NCBI GenBank assembly: GCA_035236585.1 | Contig: CP141127.1 | Coordinates: 62,973,495-63,037,494, forward strand | Length of the DNA stretch: 64,000 bases | Direction of reading: 5' to 3' | DNA from: Warburgia ugandensis | Taxonomy: Eukaryota > Streptophyta > Magnoliopsida > Canellales > Canellaceae | Part shown: piece after piece, positions 1-11,594 of the stretch | Layout of the letters: each line of letters begins with the position of its first letter | How positions within the stretch are numbered: position 1 is the stretch's first letter | Notes under the pieces: generated by a model | Database searches by the model: none | Told to the model about the DNA's origin: nothing | The model's input: the letters and a program-made list of their open reading frames with translations, nothing else | Translations under genes and position numbers: made by a program

Positions 1-190
1 TACATTTTTGTGTGCACAGGTCCTTCAAAAATTTAGCATAAGGAGGGAACTCTTTAATATAACCTAGCAATGGAATATTGATATTAACTTGTCTGGAAAC
101 ATCCATTACCTCATCAAAGTTGTTCTCCTTCTTTGCACATTCAATCTTTGAGGCTAGAGAGCCTTTGGAACATAGGGGGCATTAGGAAGG
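1..190 (-). pseudogene. Gag-Pol linker fragment of an Athila/Tat-type Ty3/gypsy element
   Basis: Read on the minus strand, this stretch gives an open frame running off the window edge. It contains EVMDVSRQVNINIPLLGYIK followed closely by FPPYAKFLKDLC. In Athila/Tat polyproteins this segment (VNIPLLDAIKQVPSYAKFLK and similar) lies between the Gag zinc knuckle and the protease. The other minus-strand element has the same region, more decayed, at 42,480-42,620. Only about 880 bp separate this fragment from the primer-binding site at 1,078, against about 2.8 kb in the other element, so most of gag is missing here. The rest of the element lies left of the window. Confidence 0.7.
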
Positions 191-1077
191 AGTTTAGATG
201 AAGAAGAAGCTAGTTGCACTTTTTCTTTTCTCTTCTGAGATTGGGTAGGCTTCTGTTTCTCCTCATTTTGGGGTTACCCTAGTTTGGCCTACCAAGTTAT
301 AAACTTGTTTCCCACTCCTAAGGTTTGTGATTCACTTGGTCAGATTTGATGATACTAAGCAAATCTCATACCATTGACTAACAAGGAAATTTTCCTTTTT
401 CCCTTTCTTATAGTGCAACAAATAGCTAACCCAATTTGTGATTTTTAATTAAAGAGTGTAAGGTTGGGATGAATCAAGTGTTGTTTAACTTAGGTGGGCC
501 AAAGGCTTATGACTAAATCCACCCTTGATCTTCTAGGGGTAAGTTCCTTCATTAATGTTTTAAGCAATCCCATGGAGCTTGAAGCACCTTGAATTTGGTA
601 AACCTATCCTAATATGCAAGAAAAACTCATAAATTAATGTAGTAGTCCTAAGTAGTATGCAACAAGTAAAGATATGAAATATATGTTATTTAACTACCAA
701 ACAATAATGCAACTTTAAACTAGTCTTCTGGTATAAGGGTTGATCCATGTACAAGCCACCTCCTCTTACAGTATAGGATGACTCACCCTTGACATGTTTT
801 ATTGCAACCTTGTTTCTAAATTTAAATGACTCACTATAAAAATTACAATCATGGCCTCACTACAATTCACTCAAAATAAAAATTTATGACTATCCTAAGT
901 CTTCTTCCAATTACTTTCTAAATTCCTGCACAAATAAAAATAGAAAGAAGTATCAAGATATTTAGGAGTAAGGACATAACACAAAATACAAATGGAACTA
1001 ATCTATATGCAATCTTAAAAATTATGACTAGAGGTAAAGTATTATAGCTTAGATTTTATTTAAAACTCTATTGCAAG
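191..1077 (-). other. Untranslated leader of the left minus-strand element
   Basis: No coding sequence is visible. The part around 430-620 resembles 44,680-44,800, the leader of the second minus-strand element. Both share the words taggtgggcca and ccttgatctt. This places it as the 5' untranslated region between the primer-binding site and the truncated gag remnant. Confidence 0.5.
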
Positions 1078-1095
1078 TCTCTGGCAATGGTGCCA
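1078..1095 (-). promoter_or_regulatory. Primer-binding site (tRNA-Asp type)
   Basis: The minus strand reads TGGCACCATTGCCAGAGA. It matches the tRNA-Asp-type site known from Athila elements (TGGCGCCGTTGCCGGGGA) except for transitions. A 6 bp spacer AGTTTT separates it from the LTR edge at 1,102, and the same spacer occurs in the second element at 45,411-45,416. The site fixes the orientation (minus) and marks the neighbouring LTR as the 5' LTR. Confidence 0.7.
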
Positions 1096-2499
1096 AAAAC
1101 TTGATGTCCTTTAGTTATTACCATAAGTGCACAAACATATTGGAGTATAGAAGGTGCAAGTACAGGTCATTCCCATGAAGATTCTAAAAATGGTGCATAA
1201 TTTAAATATAAATCATTACACTTTAACCTATCCAAGAAGAATAAATAAATATGAAATTTAAAAATTACCACGTACTTTTAATGCTAAGAAAATAAAAGAA
1301 AAATTATAAGCTAAAGCAAAGTAATAAAAGAGAACTAAAAAGACAGGATTTTATTAATTGTCTAATGTGTTACAATGGAAATACAAAAAAAATACATAAA
1401 AGAGAAGAAACTTCTTCCATCGGGCCTTAATTCTGCTATAAGGCTCTCCTGCTATGTCATTCAACATTTTGCACTTCTTTTCAACTTAAAATACACTAAA
1501 AGCTATTATCAAGCTTTTCTCATTTGTAACACAACATGCCACTTTCTTAATGTTATGCTCAATTCCAATTCAAAGGTCCTTAAGAATGAGCAGTAGGGCA
1601 GCCACGAAAAGAGTTGCCTACTTACTTTTCCTAAAACATCACCATCCTTTATAGAAGGAAAGAGAAGAGATGAAGGGAAAAAATGTGTGCTCATTACCTA
1701 GAAACTCTGTGGAAGAGGGTAGCTTTTCTAGGAGAAAGCAAGGAAAGGAACTCTATGATGTTATAGAGTCTAAATGGAGAGTGGTTATAAGGAGTAAAAT
1801 AAAAGAAAAAAAGTGAGACCAAAGTGAAGTGCATCCATCAAATTTGGGCGTCTCACTTTGGGATGTGAAAGTGAGATGATGTCATAAAAGAAAAAAAAAA
1901 AAAAAAAAAAAAACTAAGGCGGGGTCGTCTACTAGGTTGGATGTCCCACCTTAAGATGTACTGTGAGAGAGACATGACAAGGAAAAAGAAGCAACTAAGA
2001 TGAGAGGAATTCATTAAAGTTGAACTTTCCACCTTAAGTTGTTAGAAGGGAAGATGAAAGAGTGCTAGAGTGGAGTACACCCATTGGCCTTGGGTGTCAC
2101 ACTCTAGCATAAGAAATAGAAGATGAAAAGTATGGAAGAGGGAACTATGGTGAGGATGCACCCATTGGCCTTGGACATCCTGCATTAGATTATAAGAGAA
2201 AGGGGGAAAGTAAATAAAAAATGGAGACAGTGTCCTTAGCTTCAAATTCTAACTTAAGGAGATGATGAAGGAAGTAGGTACTTACCTGGCTAAAATATTC
2301 CTACTCTTTAGCATGACTCCTTAAGCTACAAATTAGAATGGCTTTATGGTTGGAATTAAATACTCTTACCTTTGCTTGTAGGAATTGGACGTGTGAAGCT
2401 ATGGGAGAGATGGCAATAGTGATCTCCTTCCCTCTATTCCTGGTGACTTAAGCGACATGCTATAGACAAAGTTGAGAGATGATTTTCCTTCTCCTTCAC

Positions 2500-2520
2500 C
2501 CTTATTTATAGATTTTCTAG
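2500..2520 (-). promoter_or_regulatory. LTR TATA box, copy 1
   Basis: The minus strand reads tctataaataagggtgaagg. The same word occurs at the matching place in the LTR at 28,947-31,904 (tatataaatagaggtga near 30,400), as expected of an LTR core promoter. Confidence 0.5.
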
Positions 2521-3251
2521 GGATAACCCTACGAATTGGAAGGCTATGATCGCAATAAGGAATGATGGAGTAGTTGAGATGAAAGTGAGAAAATAGAAAA
2601 GGAAGTGAAATGGAAATAGGGAGCTTAGTATTCAATTTAGGGAAACTGGATGCATTAGATGGAGGAAAATGGAAGGGGATTGGATATGGGATTATGAGGA
2701 GGATGAGAAGGAAAGATAGGTAAGAAAAGGGGAAAGAGATGAGGGAGGATAAGAAAGATGAATATAAGGGATAAAGAAGAATGGAAGGAGATAGGATGTG
2801 TTAGGAGAGAGACATGGAAAGGAAAAAGAAGCAACTAAGGTGAGAAGCATTCATTAAAGTTGAACATCCCACCTTAAGTTGTTGCAAGACAAGATGAAAT
2901 AATTCTAGAGTGAAATACATCCATTGGCCTTGGGCATCCCACCTTAGATTGGAAAAGAAAGGAGAAAAGCAAGGTGGTTCTTAACTTAGGACTCACCAAA
3001 TTCTAACTTAAGGAGATGATGAAGGAATTAGGTACTCACCTAGGTTGAAGTATACCTACTCTTCAACATGATGCTTCAAGCGATGAATTAGAATGGCTTT
3101 ATGGATGGAATTGAATATTCTTACCTTTGCTCCTAGTATTGGACATGTTAAGCTATGGTAGAGATGGCAAGAGTGATCTCCCTCCCTTTGTTCCTCCCTA
3201 CTTAGGCTCTATGCTCTAGGGAAAGTTGAAAGATGGTTCTCCTTCTCCTTC

Positions 3252-3275
3252 ACCTCTATTTATAGATTTTTTGGG
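3252..3275 (-). promoter_or_regulatory. LTR TATA box, copy 2
   Basis: The minus strand reads tctataaatagaggtgaagg, the second copy of the core promoter created by the 840 bp duplication. Of the two copies it is the closer match to the related LTR near 30,400. Confidence 0.5.
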
Positions 3276-4829
3276 GATAAACCCTAGGAATTGGATGGCT
3301 AGTATCATAAGGATAAGGAATAAAGGAGTAAGATGAAAGGGAGACAGGACGAAATGAAGTAAAATGGAAACAGGGGGGGGCATGGAATTCAATTTGGGGG
3401 AAAGTGGAAGCATTGGTTTGAGGGAAATGGAAGGGGATTATATGTGGGATTGTGATGAGGATGACAAGGAAAGATAGGGTAATAAAGGAGCAAAGAGATG
3501 AGGAAGTGAGAAATAAGAATGTAAGGGATAAAGAAGAATAGAAATAGATAGGATGAGATCTTCTTGAGTTGGGAAAGGTTGAGTGGGCTGTTTTGGATGG
3601 ATCATTGGATGATTATCCTTCTTTCTTGGATGGTAGAGATAGGAGGATGAAGATTTTATCATGACTAATGAATTTTCCTCCATTTTTATCTCAAAATCAA
3701 ATGGTCTTCCTATAAGTAAAAAGATGTCTTCTTTTTATGCTTAGTTGATCGCATGCATCTCTTCATGGGATAATGGCAAGGATTGAGCTTTGGATCCTCT
3801 TCATTTCTTCACCCTTGGATCATACTTCATGAGGATTGAGTGGATATGATTGCTTTGAAGTTTCCTTGTCCAAAAGATCTTGTTTTATGGCTCTTTTATT
3901 CTCAATCCTTGGATCAACATACTTTAGATGCTTATACTCTATTGAGATTTTCTTATCCACTCTAAGTATCCTCTTTTATTCCCTCTTAGCCCACCATTTT
4001 TACCTCTGGCCAATGATATTTAAGTGGAAAAAATGTTATGGCCTAAGTGTACACGTTTTGGCTCCTTGAAAAATGGTGGGCAGTACGCCAAAAAAATCTC
4101 CTCCAATGGTGTTCCGATGTGGTCTTCCTTATAGTCTTTTTTCTCATTAGTTGCTTAGGATATCCATAAACAAGGACATATCTTGGCCTTTGAGTGCTTG
4201 AAAAGTAAGAATAATTGTTGACTGTGTATTTCCCGTAAATGATCTCTCTTCTCACCTCCTTTATTTTCCGTTTCTTTCTTTCATGTAAAAACATGATACA
4301 CCACCTTGCACGTGATAGTTGTCGAAATCCTTTTGTGGTCCCTTCTTTTGATTGAATAGGAGAGAAAATGAATAACATGTGTCTTCATGTGGGCCCCAAT
4401 CTTTTGACTTGTTTTATTTCAAAAAGAAAAAAAAAACTCTCTTGTATGTGTATCCATTATATGTGGTTTAAGCTTCCCTTAGAAGCTTCTCAAGATGGTG
4501 GGATAGTTACATGCATGAACAGGAAGTTCTTCACCTTTATTTTTATAAGAACACCCTCTTTTGAATGGGAATTGTGTGTGGGGTTATCACCTACTCTAAC
4601 TCTAATAACAACAACAACCCTTAACATTCTAATCCTCCAAACTTCATGTTTAGCATATAACATAGCTTGGACAGTGACTTTGCTCTTTTTAGGGTTTCTA
4701 TTGCCAAAATTTCCCATTTTTCTCAATTGTACCCTAATCTTATAAAAGGTAGAAACAACCTTCATTAGTTGTGTTTGCATTATTTATAGGGTTAAAACCT
4801 ATTAAATATAGATCTATGTGTGTAATATA

Positions 4830-6574
4830 CGTATATATTACCTTTATTTTATGCTTGACTATTAAATCTATTAGTAACCATACAAATCCAATAAAAAAAT
4901 TCCTTCAGATAGTGTTTGGGTTAAGCATGGCTAGCAAGTAGATGAATGTGTCTCGTGCTAAACCTATAGGGATGTGTCTTGGGCCACGAGTGTAGCTTTA
5001 ATATTTATTAGAAAGTACATGAATCAATAGATCTAGCGAGTGAGGTCCATCCCACCAGGAATCTTACAAACTTTCAATAGATTGGACCTTGTTTAAACCT
5101 TTTATTTCTTAGCCAAAGAAGAAGGTGTTTGGTTGAACTTTGAAAGTAATTAACAATGAAAATTAAACATGCATGAATTTAGAATTCACAACTAAGGAAA
5201 CTTGATGAAGATAGTTACTTATAAATAATCCAAGATGTAATGACTAAAGCAAGGAAACTAAATTGAAACAACTTAAATTAAGAAGATTCAACTTAAGTGC
5301 CATGCACATACTCCATGGAGTTGTGTGCATGGAACTTGTAATAGAAAAGATGAATGGTGCTTATGATTATTAAGCTTAGCACATGTAATCTAAAGAAAGC
5401 AATATATAGATTAGTTAAGGTGCAACATGGGCTCTATGCATTTAACAAACTATTCATGGATCTAAGGGAATTTGAGTGCATGAAATTATGGAACTAAGAA
5501 TGATTAATTAAAAAGGAATGACATGTATCATACATGGTTGTTGAGTATGGAATATGCATATTTATTCACATAGTAAACTAGTCAAAACTTAAGAACTTAA
5601 AGGTGTTGAAATCAATCCAAGTGGCTGCATAAACCATGAACTTTATATTGAATGGAAAGAGTTACAATTTGAGTGCACATATACATGATTGATGTCTTGC
5701 TTTCAACAACATTAAATCAGTCCAAAAACTTATCTTTAACCACTCCAAAATAATCCAAAAATCAAGTTTAAAGTAGCATGCATGTTCACCTAAGAAGAGT
5801 AAATAGAAAGAGAGCAAAGTAGATGAAGTATGGAGCTAGAAGATGGAAATGAGTAAGCAATTAAGAAAAGGAAAAGCAAGGAGATTCCAACAATAATAAG
5901 CAATGAAACAAAGTGGATTCAAGGGTTGCTTTCTCTTGGATATCACTATAAGAGTTAGCAATCTTTGAATCAAAGAAAACTAAGGCAGAAAAGTTCAAAG
6001 GAAACTAAGATTGGAATTATGCACCAATAATAAGGAATTAAACAAAACACTTAAGGAAAAGAAAACAAGTCAAAAAACTAATCGTGAAATCCTTAAACTT
6101 AAAGGAGAATTTAGGCTTGAAACTTCAATGACAACTAAGCATCTAAATAAGAAAATGTTGAAGGCTTGAAAATAGTAGGACTTCTATGAAGATCCACCAA
6201 GGAAGAGGCATGATGCTCCTTTGGCTGCTAAGGAAAAAAATGTGGTAAGCTTCTTCCCTTGATGCATGGGATACCTTGGGTTTTTATAGAAGATTTTAGC
6301 TTTTGAGGTTTCTAGAACTCTAATCCTGGGAGATAAGAGATCAGGTAAACTTCAAATAAGATATAGTAGGAGACTTAGGTTAAGGTGTATAGAAGTAGGA
6401 TTCTAGGAAAGGGAGTGGAAGGAGTTGGATGTTGAGACCTTAGAGGTATTTGAGGAGAAAATCATAGAGGGAAAGTGAGATGATTGGAAGATGGTGGAAG
6501 ATGGGAATTCTTAAGGAAGATGGCATGATCAGAGGCCCCACTTTTCAAGAAGGTGCCTCCCTGTTGTTACCATG
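4830..6574 (-). mobile_element. Putative degenerate LTR of Athila/Tat type
   Basis: No coding sequence. Near 5,041 the words gaggtccatcccaccaggaatc resemble the GTCGATCCCACAAGG box found near the 3' end of the other Athila/Tat-type LTRs here. Near 6,270 a tttttatagaag stretch sits where those LTRs have their TATA box. This spacing suggests a minus-oriented LTR ending where the post-pol-like segment begins. No TSD or partner was found, and both edges are guesses. Confidence 0.35.
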
Positions 6575-7250
6575 TTAATTTCTAAAAGTATTTCGTGAAA
6601 GTTAAATATCATAATACACTTACACATAGTGCATAAGTCTCGACTAATAGATGGTAATGACTAAGACACCCAAAGGAAAATTAGTGCAAAACTATATACC
6701 AAAGTGAGATTAGAGATTATCATCTTTTTTAGGGTTGTATGTACTTCTGTATTTTCTTTAGTAATCATGAACTTTGAAAGATCCTAGTGTTCTTTGTTTT
6801 GATCAAAATGATAAGAACTAAAAAGGAGTATTAACTTTGTTTCTCAAATATTTATTAACTCAGATAAGCTTTAGGAAACCTAAGAAATGATATTGGCCAT
6901 CCTTATTTTAGGCTAGAGATATAAAAGTCTGCTAGATAATATACCACTAGTTAGACCCTTTGAACCTCTTAGTAAAAATTTTCAAAAACCCCATCTATCT
7001 TAACCTAAAGAAACCCCAGTCAATATATCCATTACCTACCTATCAAAAATGAGTAGAGATTGTAGAAAAAGTTTAGAAAAGGGCAAGATTCAAAGAAATG
7101 AAAAATGTCAAAAGTGTCTACATAGAAAAGCCTTTCTCCTAAAGAAAAATGTCCGTTCTCAAAAATACAAAGAAAAAGAAAAGGAAAAAGGTTATGAAGA
7201 AAACATAAATAAAAATTAGAAAAGATAGGAAAAAGCAAATCACAACTAAA
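6575..7250 (+). repeat. Post-pol-like segment, direct repeat of 12,000-12,640
   Basis: This stretch matches about 12,000-12,640 base for base over long runs, for example atacacttacac, ctaatagatggt, ctttgaaagatcctagtg, aaaatgagtagagattgtag and gttatgaagaaaa. The second copy lies in its proper place downstream of pol. This copy lies directly upstream of gag, which is not normal order. The match stops near 7,230 and Gag reading begins at 7,261. Confidence 0.75.
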
Positions 7251-7260
7251 TTCTTTAGAG

Positions 7261-8000
7261 GTAGGTTCCATTACCACATGGGAGCAATTATCTAGGAAAT
7301 TTCTGAACAAATTCTTCCCTGTCCATAAGACTAATGCCCTTCAAAGGGAGATCACTAATTTCTAGCAAAAAGATGATGAGCAATATTATGAATGCTAGGA
7401 GAGATGCAATGAATTGCTGCAGAAGTGCCTCCACCATGACTGTGAAAATTGACAGCAGGTTCAATACTTTTATGAGGCATTAACACCTCAAAATAAACAA
7501 ATGGTAGATGCAACTAATAGAGGGGCCCTCATTATAAAAAATGAAATTGAGGCTTAGGAATTTTTCATAACATTAGCTGAAAATTTTCAACAATGGGACT
7601 ATTCCAATAAGAGAGAGAAAAATACCCAACATCAAAGGAAAGGAGGCTTGTATGAAATGGGTGTGACCTCATATCTTTCATATAAACTCGATTCCTTAAT
7701 TGAACGAATGGGTAAGCTTGAATTCTTATCTTGAAGACTCGGCAAGCTTGAACAAATGTTCCAAACCTCACGGCTGCAAATATACCCACAAAATCTCAAC
7801 AAGAGGTTTGTTCTATTTGTTCCAACCCAGCACATTTCACTTCAACTTGTCCATCTAATAGTGTATACAATGGAAATATTTTGGAACACCTGAATGCTCT
7901 TAATGCATATTGCAATCCTAGCTATAACCCTTACTCTGAGATCTATAATCCAGGATGGGTTAGATATCCTAACTTATCATGGTCGAAGAACAAATACCAA
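7261..8000 (+). pseudogene. gag: Gag pseudogene (plus-strand Athila/Tat element)
   Basis: Translation from 7,261 gives GSITTWEQLSRKFLNKFFPV, the capsid-domain hallmark of Athila/Tat Gag, then YECWERCNELLQKC and QYFYEALTPQNKQMV. Several stops interrupt it, the first shortly after ITNF near 7,360. A frame change leads to a CCHC zinc knuckle, CSICSNPAHFTSTC, at about 7,806-7,850 with all four metal ligands present. The N-terminal half of Gag is missing, replaced by the post-pol-like segment ending near 7,250. The product would have been the particle-forming and RNA-binding protein. It is not functional here. Confidence 0.85.
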
Positions 8001-8127
8001 GGTTGATCATCTATAAACCCCCTGCTCAAAACTTTCCTAGGATTTCCACTTCACAAAACCTACTAGGTTTTCAACTACACCAACAAACATAAAAACAATC
8101 ACTTGAGGACCACCATCCCTTGTACCA

Positions 8128-8470
8128 ATGGAAACCATGTCATTGTTAATGTTAATTTGTTGCCTTATTCTGTCTACAAGCAACTTGGGCTCGTTGATCT
8201 TCAACCAACCAATACCACTTTGCAGTTAGTAGATAGATCAGTTAAGATGAAGATGTTCTAATGTAGGTTGATCAGTTTTACTTCCCTATCAATTTCATTG
8301 TCCTGGATACCTAACATGTATCAAACCTCAGTACTCAAATCCAGGTTACTCCTCGACATCCATTCTTAGCAACATCCAACGCCATCATCAATTGCAGAAA
8401 TGGTGTGGTGAAACTATCTTTTGGCGATATGAAAGTCAAGCCTAATGTTTTTAATGGCATCATCAGCATC
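8128..8470 (+). pseudogene. Aspartic protease remnant (PR)
   Basis: The frames read NLLPYSVYKQLGLVDLQPTN, then TTLQLVDRSVK, a broken VDQFYFPINFIVLDT, and PFLATSNAIINCRNGVVKLS. This is the retropepsin region of Athila/Tat Pol, which would cleave the polyprotein. The segment that should carry the active-site D-L-G-A just before NLLP is missing or unreadable. At least two frame breaks and several stops follow. It lies between Gag and the PR-RT spacer in normal order. Confidence 0.8.
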
Positions 8471-8514
8471 TAGACCTAAATGATTCTTGTGTAGTCAATT
8501 TTATTTATGGTCTA

Positions 8515-8805
8515 ATGCATGATCCACCATTGTCCATCTTAGATCCTCTTGAGACATGTCTAGCACCTTTCAACTATGACTTTGATATGGACAAGTACAT
8601 TGAAGTGGTTATTAATCTTTTAGATGATGTACCTATAATGGATACCTTTAAATGGTGCCCTCATGTGGAACCATTTCCTCCATTAGAATCTGTCCCCACT
8701 GCCTTCAATAGAAAAACCACCTACATTGCCCCTAAAGCCTTTGTTGAATATCTAACATACTCTGACTTAGGACTTGATGAAACCTTACCTATCATCATAG
8801 CCTAG
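8515..8805 (+). pseudogene. PR-RT spacer segment of Pol
   Basis: This is a 96-residue open stretch with SILDPLETCLAPFNYDFDMD, a PPLESVPT segment and YSDLGLDETLPIII. Its equivalents in the minus-strand element are at 41,831-41,900 and 41,456-41,788 (SIFDPLEAC and YSYLGRNETLPIIIASCLDKE). It corresponds to the connecting region between protease and reverse transcriptase, where Athila/Tat elements have conserved text of unknown role. It ends at a stop that replaces the residue after IIIA. Upstream the frame is broken. Confidence 0.8.
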
Positions 8806-8939
8806 TATCTAGATAAGGAATAACAAGTTAAACTTCTTCATGATCTCAAAGAACATAAGACTATCTAGTGTGGAGCATAGTAGATATTAAGAGAATTAGT
8901 CATGCTTTGTGCATGCATAGAATATACTTAGAAGAAAAT

Positions 8940-9850
8940 GATCACCTGGGGGGACACAAAGGAGATTAAACCACAACATGAAGGAGGTAGTGAGAGATGA
9001 AGTACTTAAGCTCTTAGATATTAGTATTATCTACCCTATATCTGACAGTGCATGGGTTCGCCTAGTTCAAGTTGTCTCTAAGAAGTGGAGAGTCATGATA
9101 ATTAAGAATGAGGATAATGATTTAGTCCCCACTCTCATGAACATTGGGTGAAGAATTTGTGTTGATTAATGAAAATTGAACTTGGTCACAAGGAAAGACC
9201 ACTTTCTTCTACTATTCATAGACCAAATGCTAGAAAGGTTAGCCACACATAAGTACTACTAGTTTCTTGATCAATACTCTGGTTATTGATCCCATAGTAC
9301 TTGAGGATCAAAAGAAGACTACCTTCACCTACCCTTTTGAAACCTTTGCCTATCGTCATGTGCCTTTTCAACTTTGAAATGCTCCAACTACTTTTCAAAG
9401 GTGTATGTTGAGCGTATTTTCAGATATGGTAGATAGATTCCTAGAGGTATTTATGGATGATTTTTAGTGTTTAGTTCTTCTTTTGATGAATTCTAGCACC
9501 ATTTAAAACTTGTCCTTGCTAGGTGTCAGGAAAATAACTTAGTTTTAAATTGGGAAAAATGTCATTTTGTGGTTCAAAATGGCATTGTTTTAGGCCACAT
9601 TATTTCATGCAATGGCATAGAAGTGGATAAAGCCAAAGGGAACTTAATCTTGAACCTTCCTCCTCTAAGGACGGTGAAGGAAATTCTCTCATTTTTAGCC
9701 ATGCTAGTTTTATAGAAGATTCATCAAGGACTTTAGTAAGATAGATAAGTCCCTATGTAATTTACTTACAAAGGAGGTTACTTTTGACTTTGATGATGAT
9801 TGCATGAAAGGATTTGAATGCCTAAAGCTTGAGCACACTCCTGCACCTAT
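8940..9850 (+). pseudogene. Reverse transcriptase remnant (RT)
   Basis: Translated segments in order are HNMKEVVRDEVLKLLDISII, YPISDSAWVRLVQVVSKKW, KDHFLLLFIDQMLERLA, AFSTLKCSNY, and the catalytic box FMDDF near 9,450 (gaggtatttatggatgatttt, the YXDD equivalent). CHFVVQNGIVLGHIIS, the RT C-terminal part, follows. Both box aspartates are present, but more than ten stops and frame shifts are scattered through the region. The family product copies element RNA into DNA in cytoplasmic particles. This copy is dead. Confidence 0.85.
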
Positions 9851-9857
9851 TATTTGA

Positions 9858-10320
9858 TTGCCAAACTATAATGAACCATTTGAAATAATGTGTGATGCTT
9901 CAAACTGGCCTGTGTTGGGGCAAAGTATTGATAAGCTTCCCCATATGTCATATTATGCTAGCAAGACACTCAACAATGCACAACTCAATTATTTCACTAC
10001 AAAAAAAGTGTTGTTAGCAGTTGGTTTTGACCTGAATAGGTTTAGATCTTACTAGCTAGGATCTAAGGTCATAGTATACTCAAATCATGTAGTACTTAAA
10101 TATCTTCTTTCAAAGAAGGATGTAAAACCTAGGCTGATTCGATGGATACTATTGCTACAAGAATTCAAAATTTGGGATAAGAAAGGTTTTGAGAATGTTG
10201 TAGCAATCCACTTAACCAAGCTAGCTATGAAGTCTACTCGTGAGAATGTGCTTATAACAGAAACATTTCTTAATGAACAATTGTCGCACATCTCCCAATT
10301 ACCTTAGTATGTTGATATAG
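9858..10320 (+). pseudogene. RNase H domain remnant
   Basis: A 65-residue frame begins MPNYNEPFEIMCDASNWPVL and continues MSYYASKTLNNAQLNYFTTK. After a stop it reads LGSKVIVYSNHVVLKYLLSK and RLIRWILLLQEF. This is the retroviral-type RNase H of Ty3/gypsy Pol, with the first catalytic aspartate in CDAS. The TEKELLA motif is altered to TKKVLLA, so a catalytic glutamate is lost, and the DHAALK motif is altered to NHVVLK, so its aspartate is lost too. It follows RT directly, as expected. Confidence 0.85.
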
Positions 10321-10479
10321 TCAATTATCTTGTCATAGGTCAAATGCCTACTCATTGGTCAAAGTAAGTTAGAAAAAGGTTCATTACTGAGATTAGACAC
10401 TTTACATGGGATAATCCATACTTGTTTAAGAACTATCTTGATCAGGACTTTAGGAGATCCATACCATATACTGAATAGC

Positions 10480-11594
10480 ATAAGATCATCTCCTTTTGTC
10501 ATAACCATGCATGTGAGGGCTATTTCAATTCTAAAGAGACAATTGTAAAGAATTTATAGTGTGATTTTTATTGGCCTACCTTTTTCAAGGATTCACATGT
10601 TGATTGCTTAGCATATGCTAGATGTCAACAGTTAGGAAGCATAGGAAAAAGGAAAATGATGCCCTTAAACCCCATTTTAACATTAAGCATTTTGATGTTT
10701 GGGGCATTGATTTTTTGAAACCTTTTCCTAACTCCCTTGGTTATCTAAACATCCTTGTGGGGGTGAATTATGTGTCAAAATGGGTAGAAGCCATTCCATG
10801 TAAAACTAATTACCATAAGGTGGTGGTCAAGTTCTTAAAAGAAAATATATTTACACATTTTTGTACACCTAGGGCCATAATTAGTGATGACAATAAACAT
10901 TTTTATAATAGGATATTTGAGAACTTCATTAGGAAATATGTGTTACTCATAAAATTACTACTCCTTATCATCCTCACACTAGAGGAAAAGTGTAAGTGTG
11001 TAATAGATAAACAAAGTGTATTTTAGAAAAGATAGTCAATCCAAATAGGAATGGCTAGTCTTTGAGGCTTAATGATACTTTTTGGGCCTATCGTACAACA
11101 TTTGAAACTCCTATAGGCATGTCTTCCTACTGCCTACTCTATGGAAAGGCCTACCACCTACTAGTAGACCTTGAACATAAAGCATATTGGGCAATGAAAA
11201 AGCTTAATTGTGACTTAGATACTACTAGGACCCATAGAAAGCTCCAACTTAATGAGTTGGATGAGTTAAGGAAAGCTATATATGAGTCATCCAAGATATA
11301 CGAAGATCGCATGAAGAGTAATCATGATAAACACATCTTAAGAAAGTCTTCACACCTGGACAGAAGGTCCTTTTGTATAATTCTAGACTGCATATATTCC
11401 TAGGAAAACTTAGATATTGATGGACTAGACACTACATAGTACGTACTGTATATCCTTACAGGGTCATTGAGATAGAGAAGGATGGTGAGATATCCAAAGT
11501 TAATGGACATTGGTTGAAACCCTTAATAGAGTTATTAAATCGTAAAGTAGATGAAACATTACTTGAAGAACTAGTTCATGAGGACCCACCTTAG
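10480..11594 (+). pseudogene. Integrase remnant (IN)
   Basis: The zinc-binding start is readable in pieces (HNHACEGYFNSKETIVKNL, then CLAYARCQQLGS). From 10,622 a 134-residue frame has FDVWGIDFLKPFPNSLGYLN, VGVNYVSKWVEAIPCKTNYH and RAIISDDNKHF, which hold the first two catalytic aspartates of the DDE core. From 11,062 a second frame has [40 protein letters not shown] and the C-terminal tail. The segment with the catalytic glutamate (near 10,980-11,040) is broken by stops. Pol text ends near 11,594. The gene would insert element DNA into the genome. Confidence 0.85.

Larger units (their letters stand above)
1967..3556. repeat. 840 bp tandem duplication inside the LTR
   Basis: Two direct copies, 1,967-2,806 and 2,807 to about 3,556, share long words in the same order. 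These include gagagacatg at 1,967 and 2,807, attcattaaagttgaac, cccattggccttgg, ccttctccttcacc and tttatagatttt. The period is 840 bp. The copies differ at many sites, so the duplication is old. Each copy holds its own TATA-like box. Confidence 0.85.
1102..4829 (-). mobile_element. 5' LTR of the left Athila/Tat-type element (3.7 kb)
   Basis: The inner edge starts next to the primer-binding site spacer with TGATGTCC. The outer edge, near 4,829, is set by alignment to the related LTR at 28,947-31,904 (tatagatctatgtgtgtaa against tatagaggtatatgtgtaa). Shared landmarks are a gtcattcccatgaag box (the family's GTCGATCCCACAAGG motif) near 1,167, a ggcagcca.gaaaagag block near 1,600, and a TATA box. 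The LTR is 0.8 kb longer than its relative because 1,967-2,806 is duplicated. Short open frames in it are chance. A poly-A run lies at 1,891-1,913. Confidence 0.7.

Noticed and set aside
4043..4780. Overlapping 77-125 residue frames on both strands
   Set aside because: They lie at the U3 end of the left LTR and are not kept in the related LTR at 31,100-31,900.
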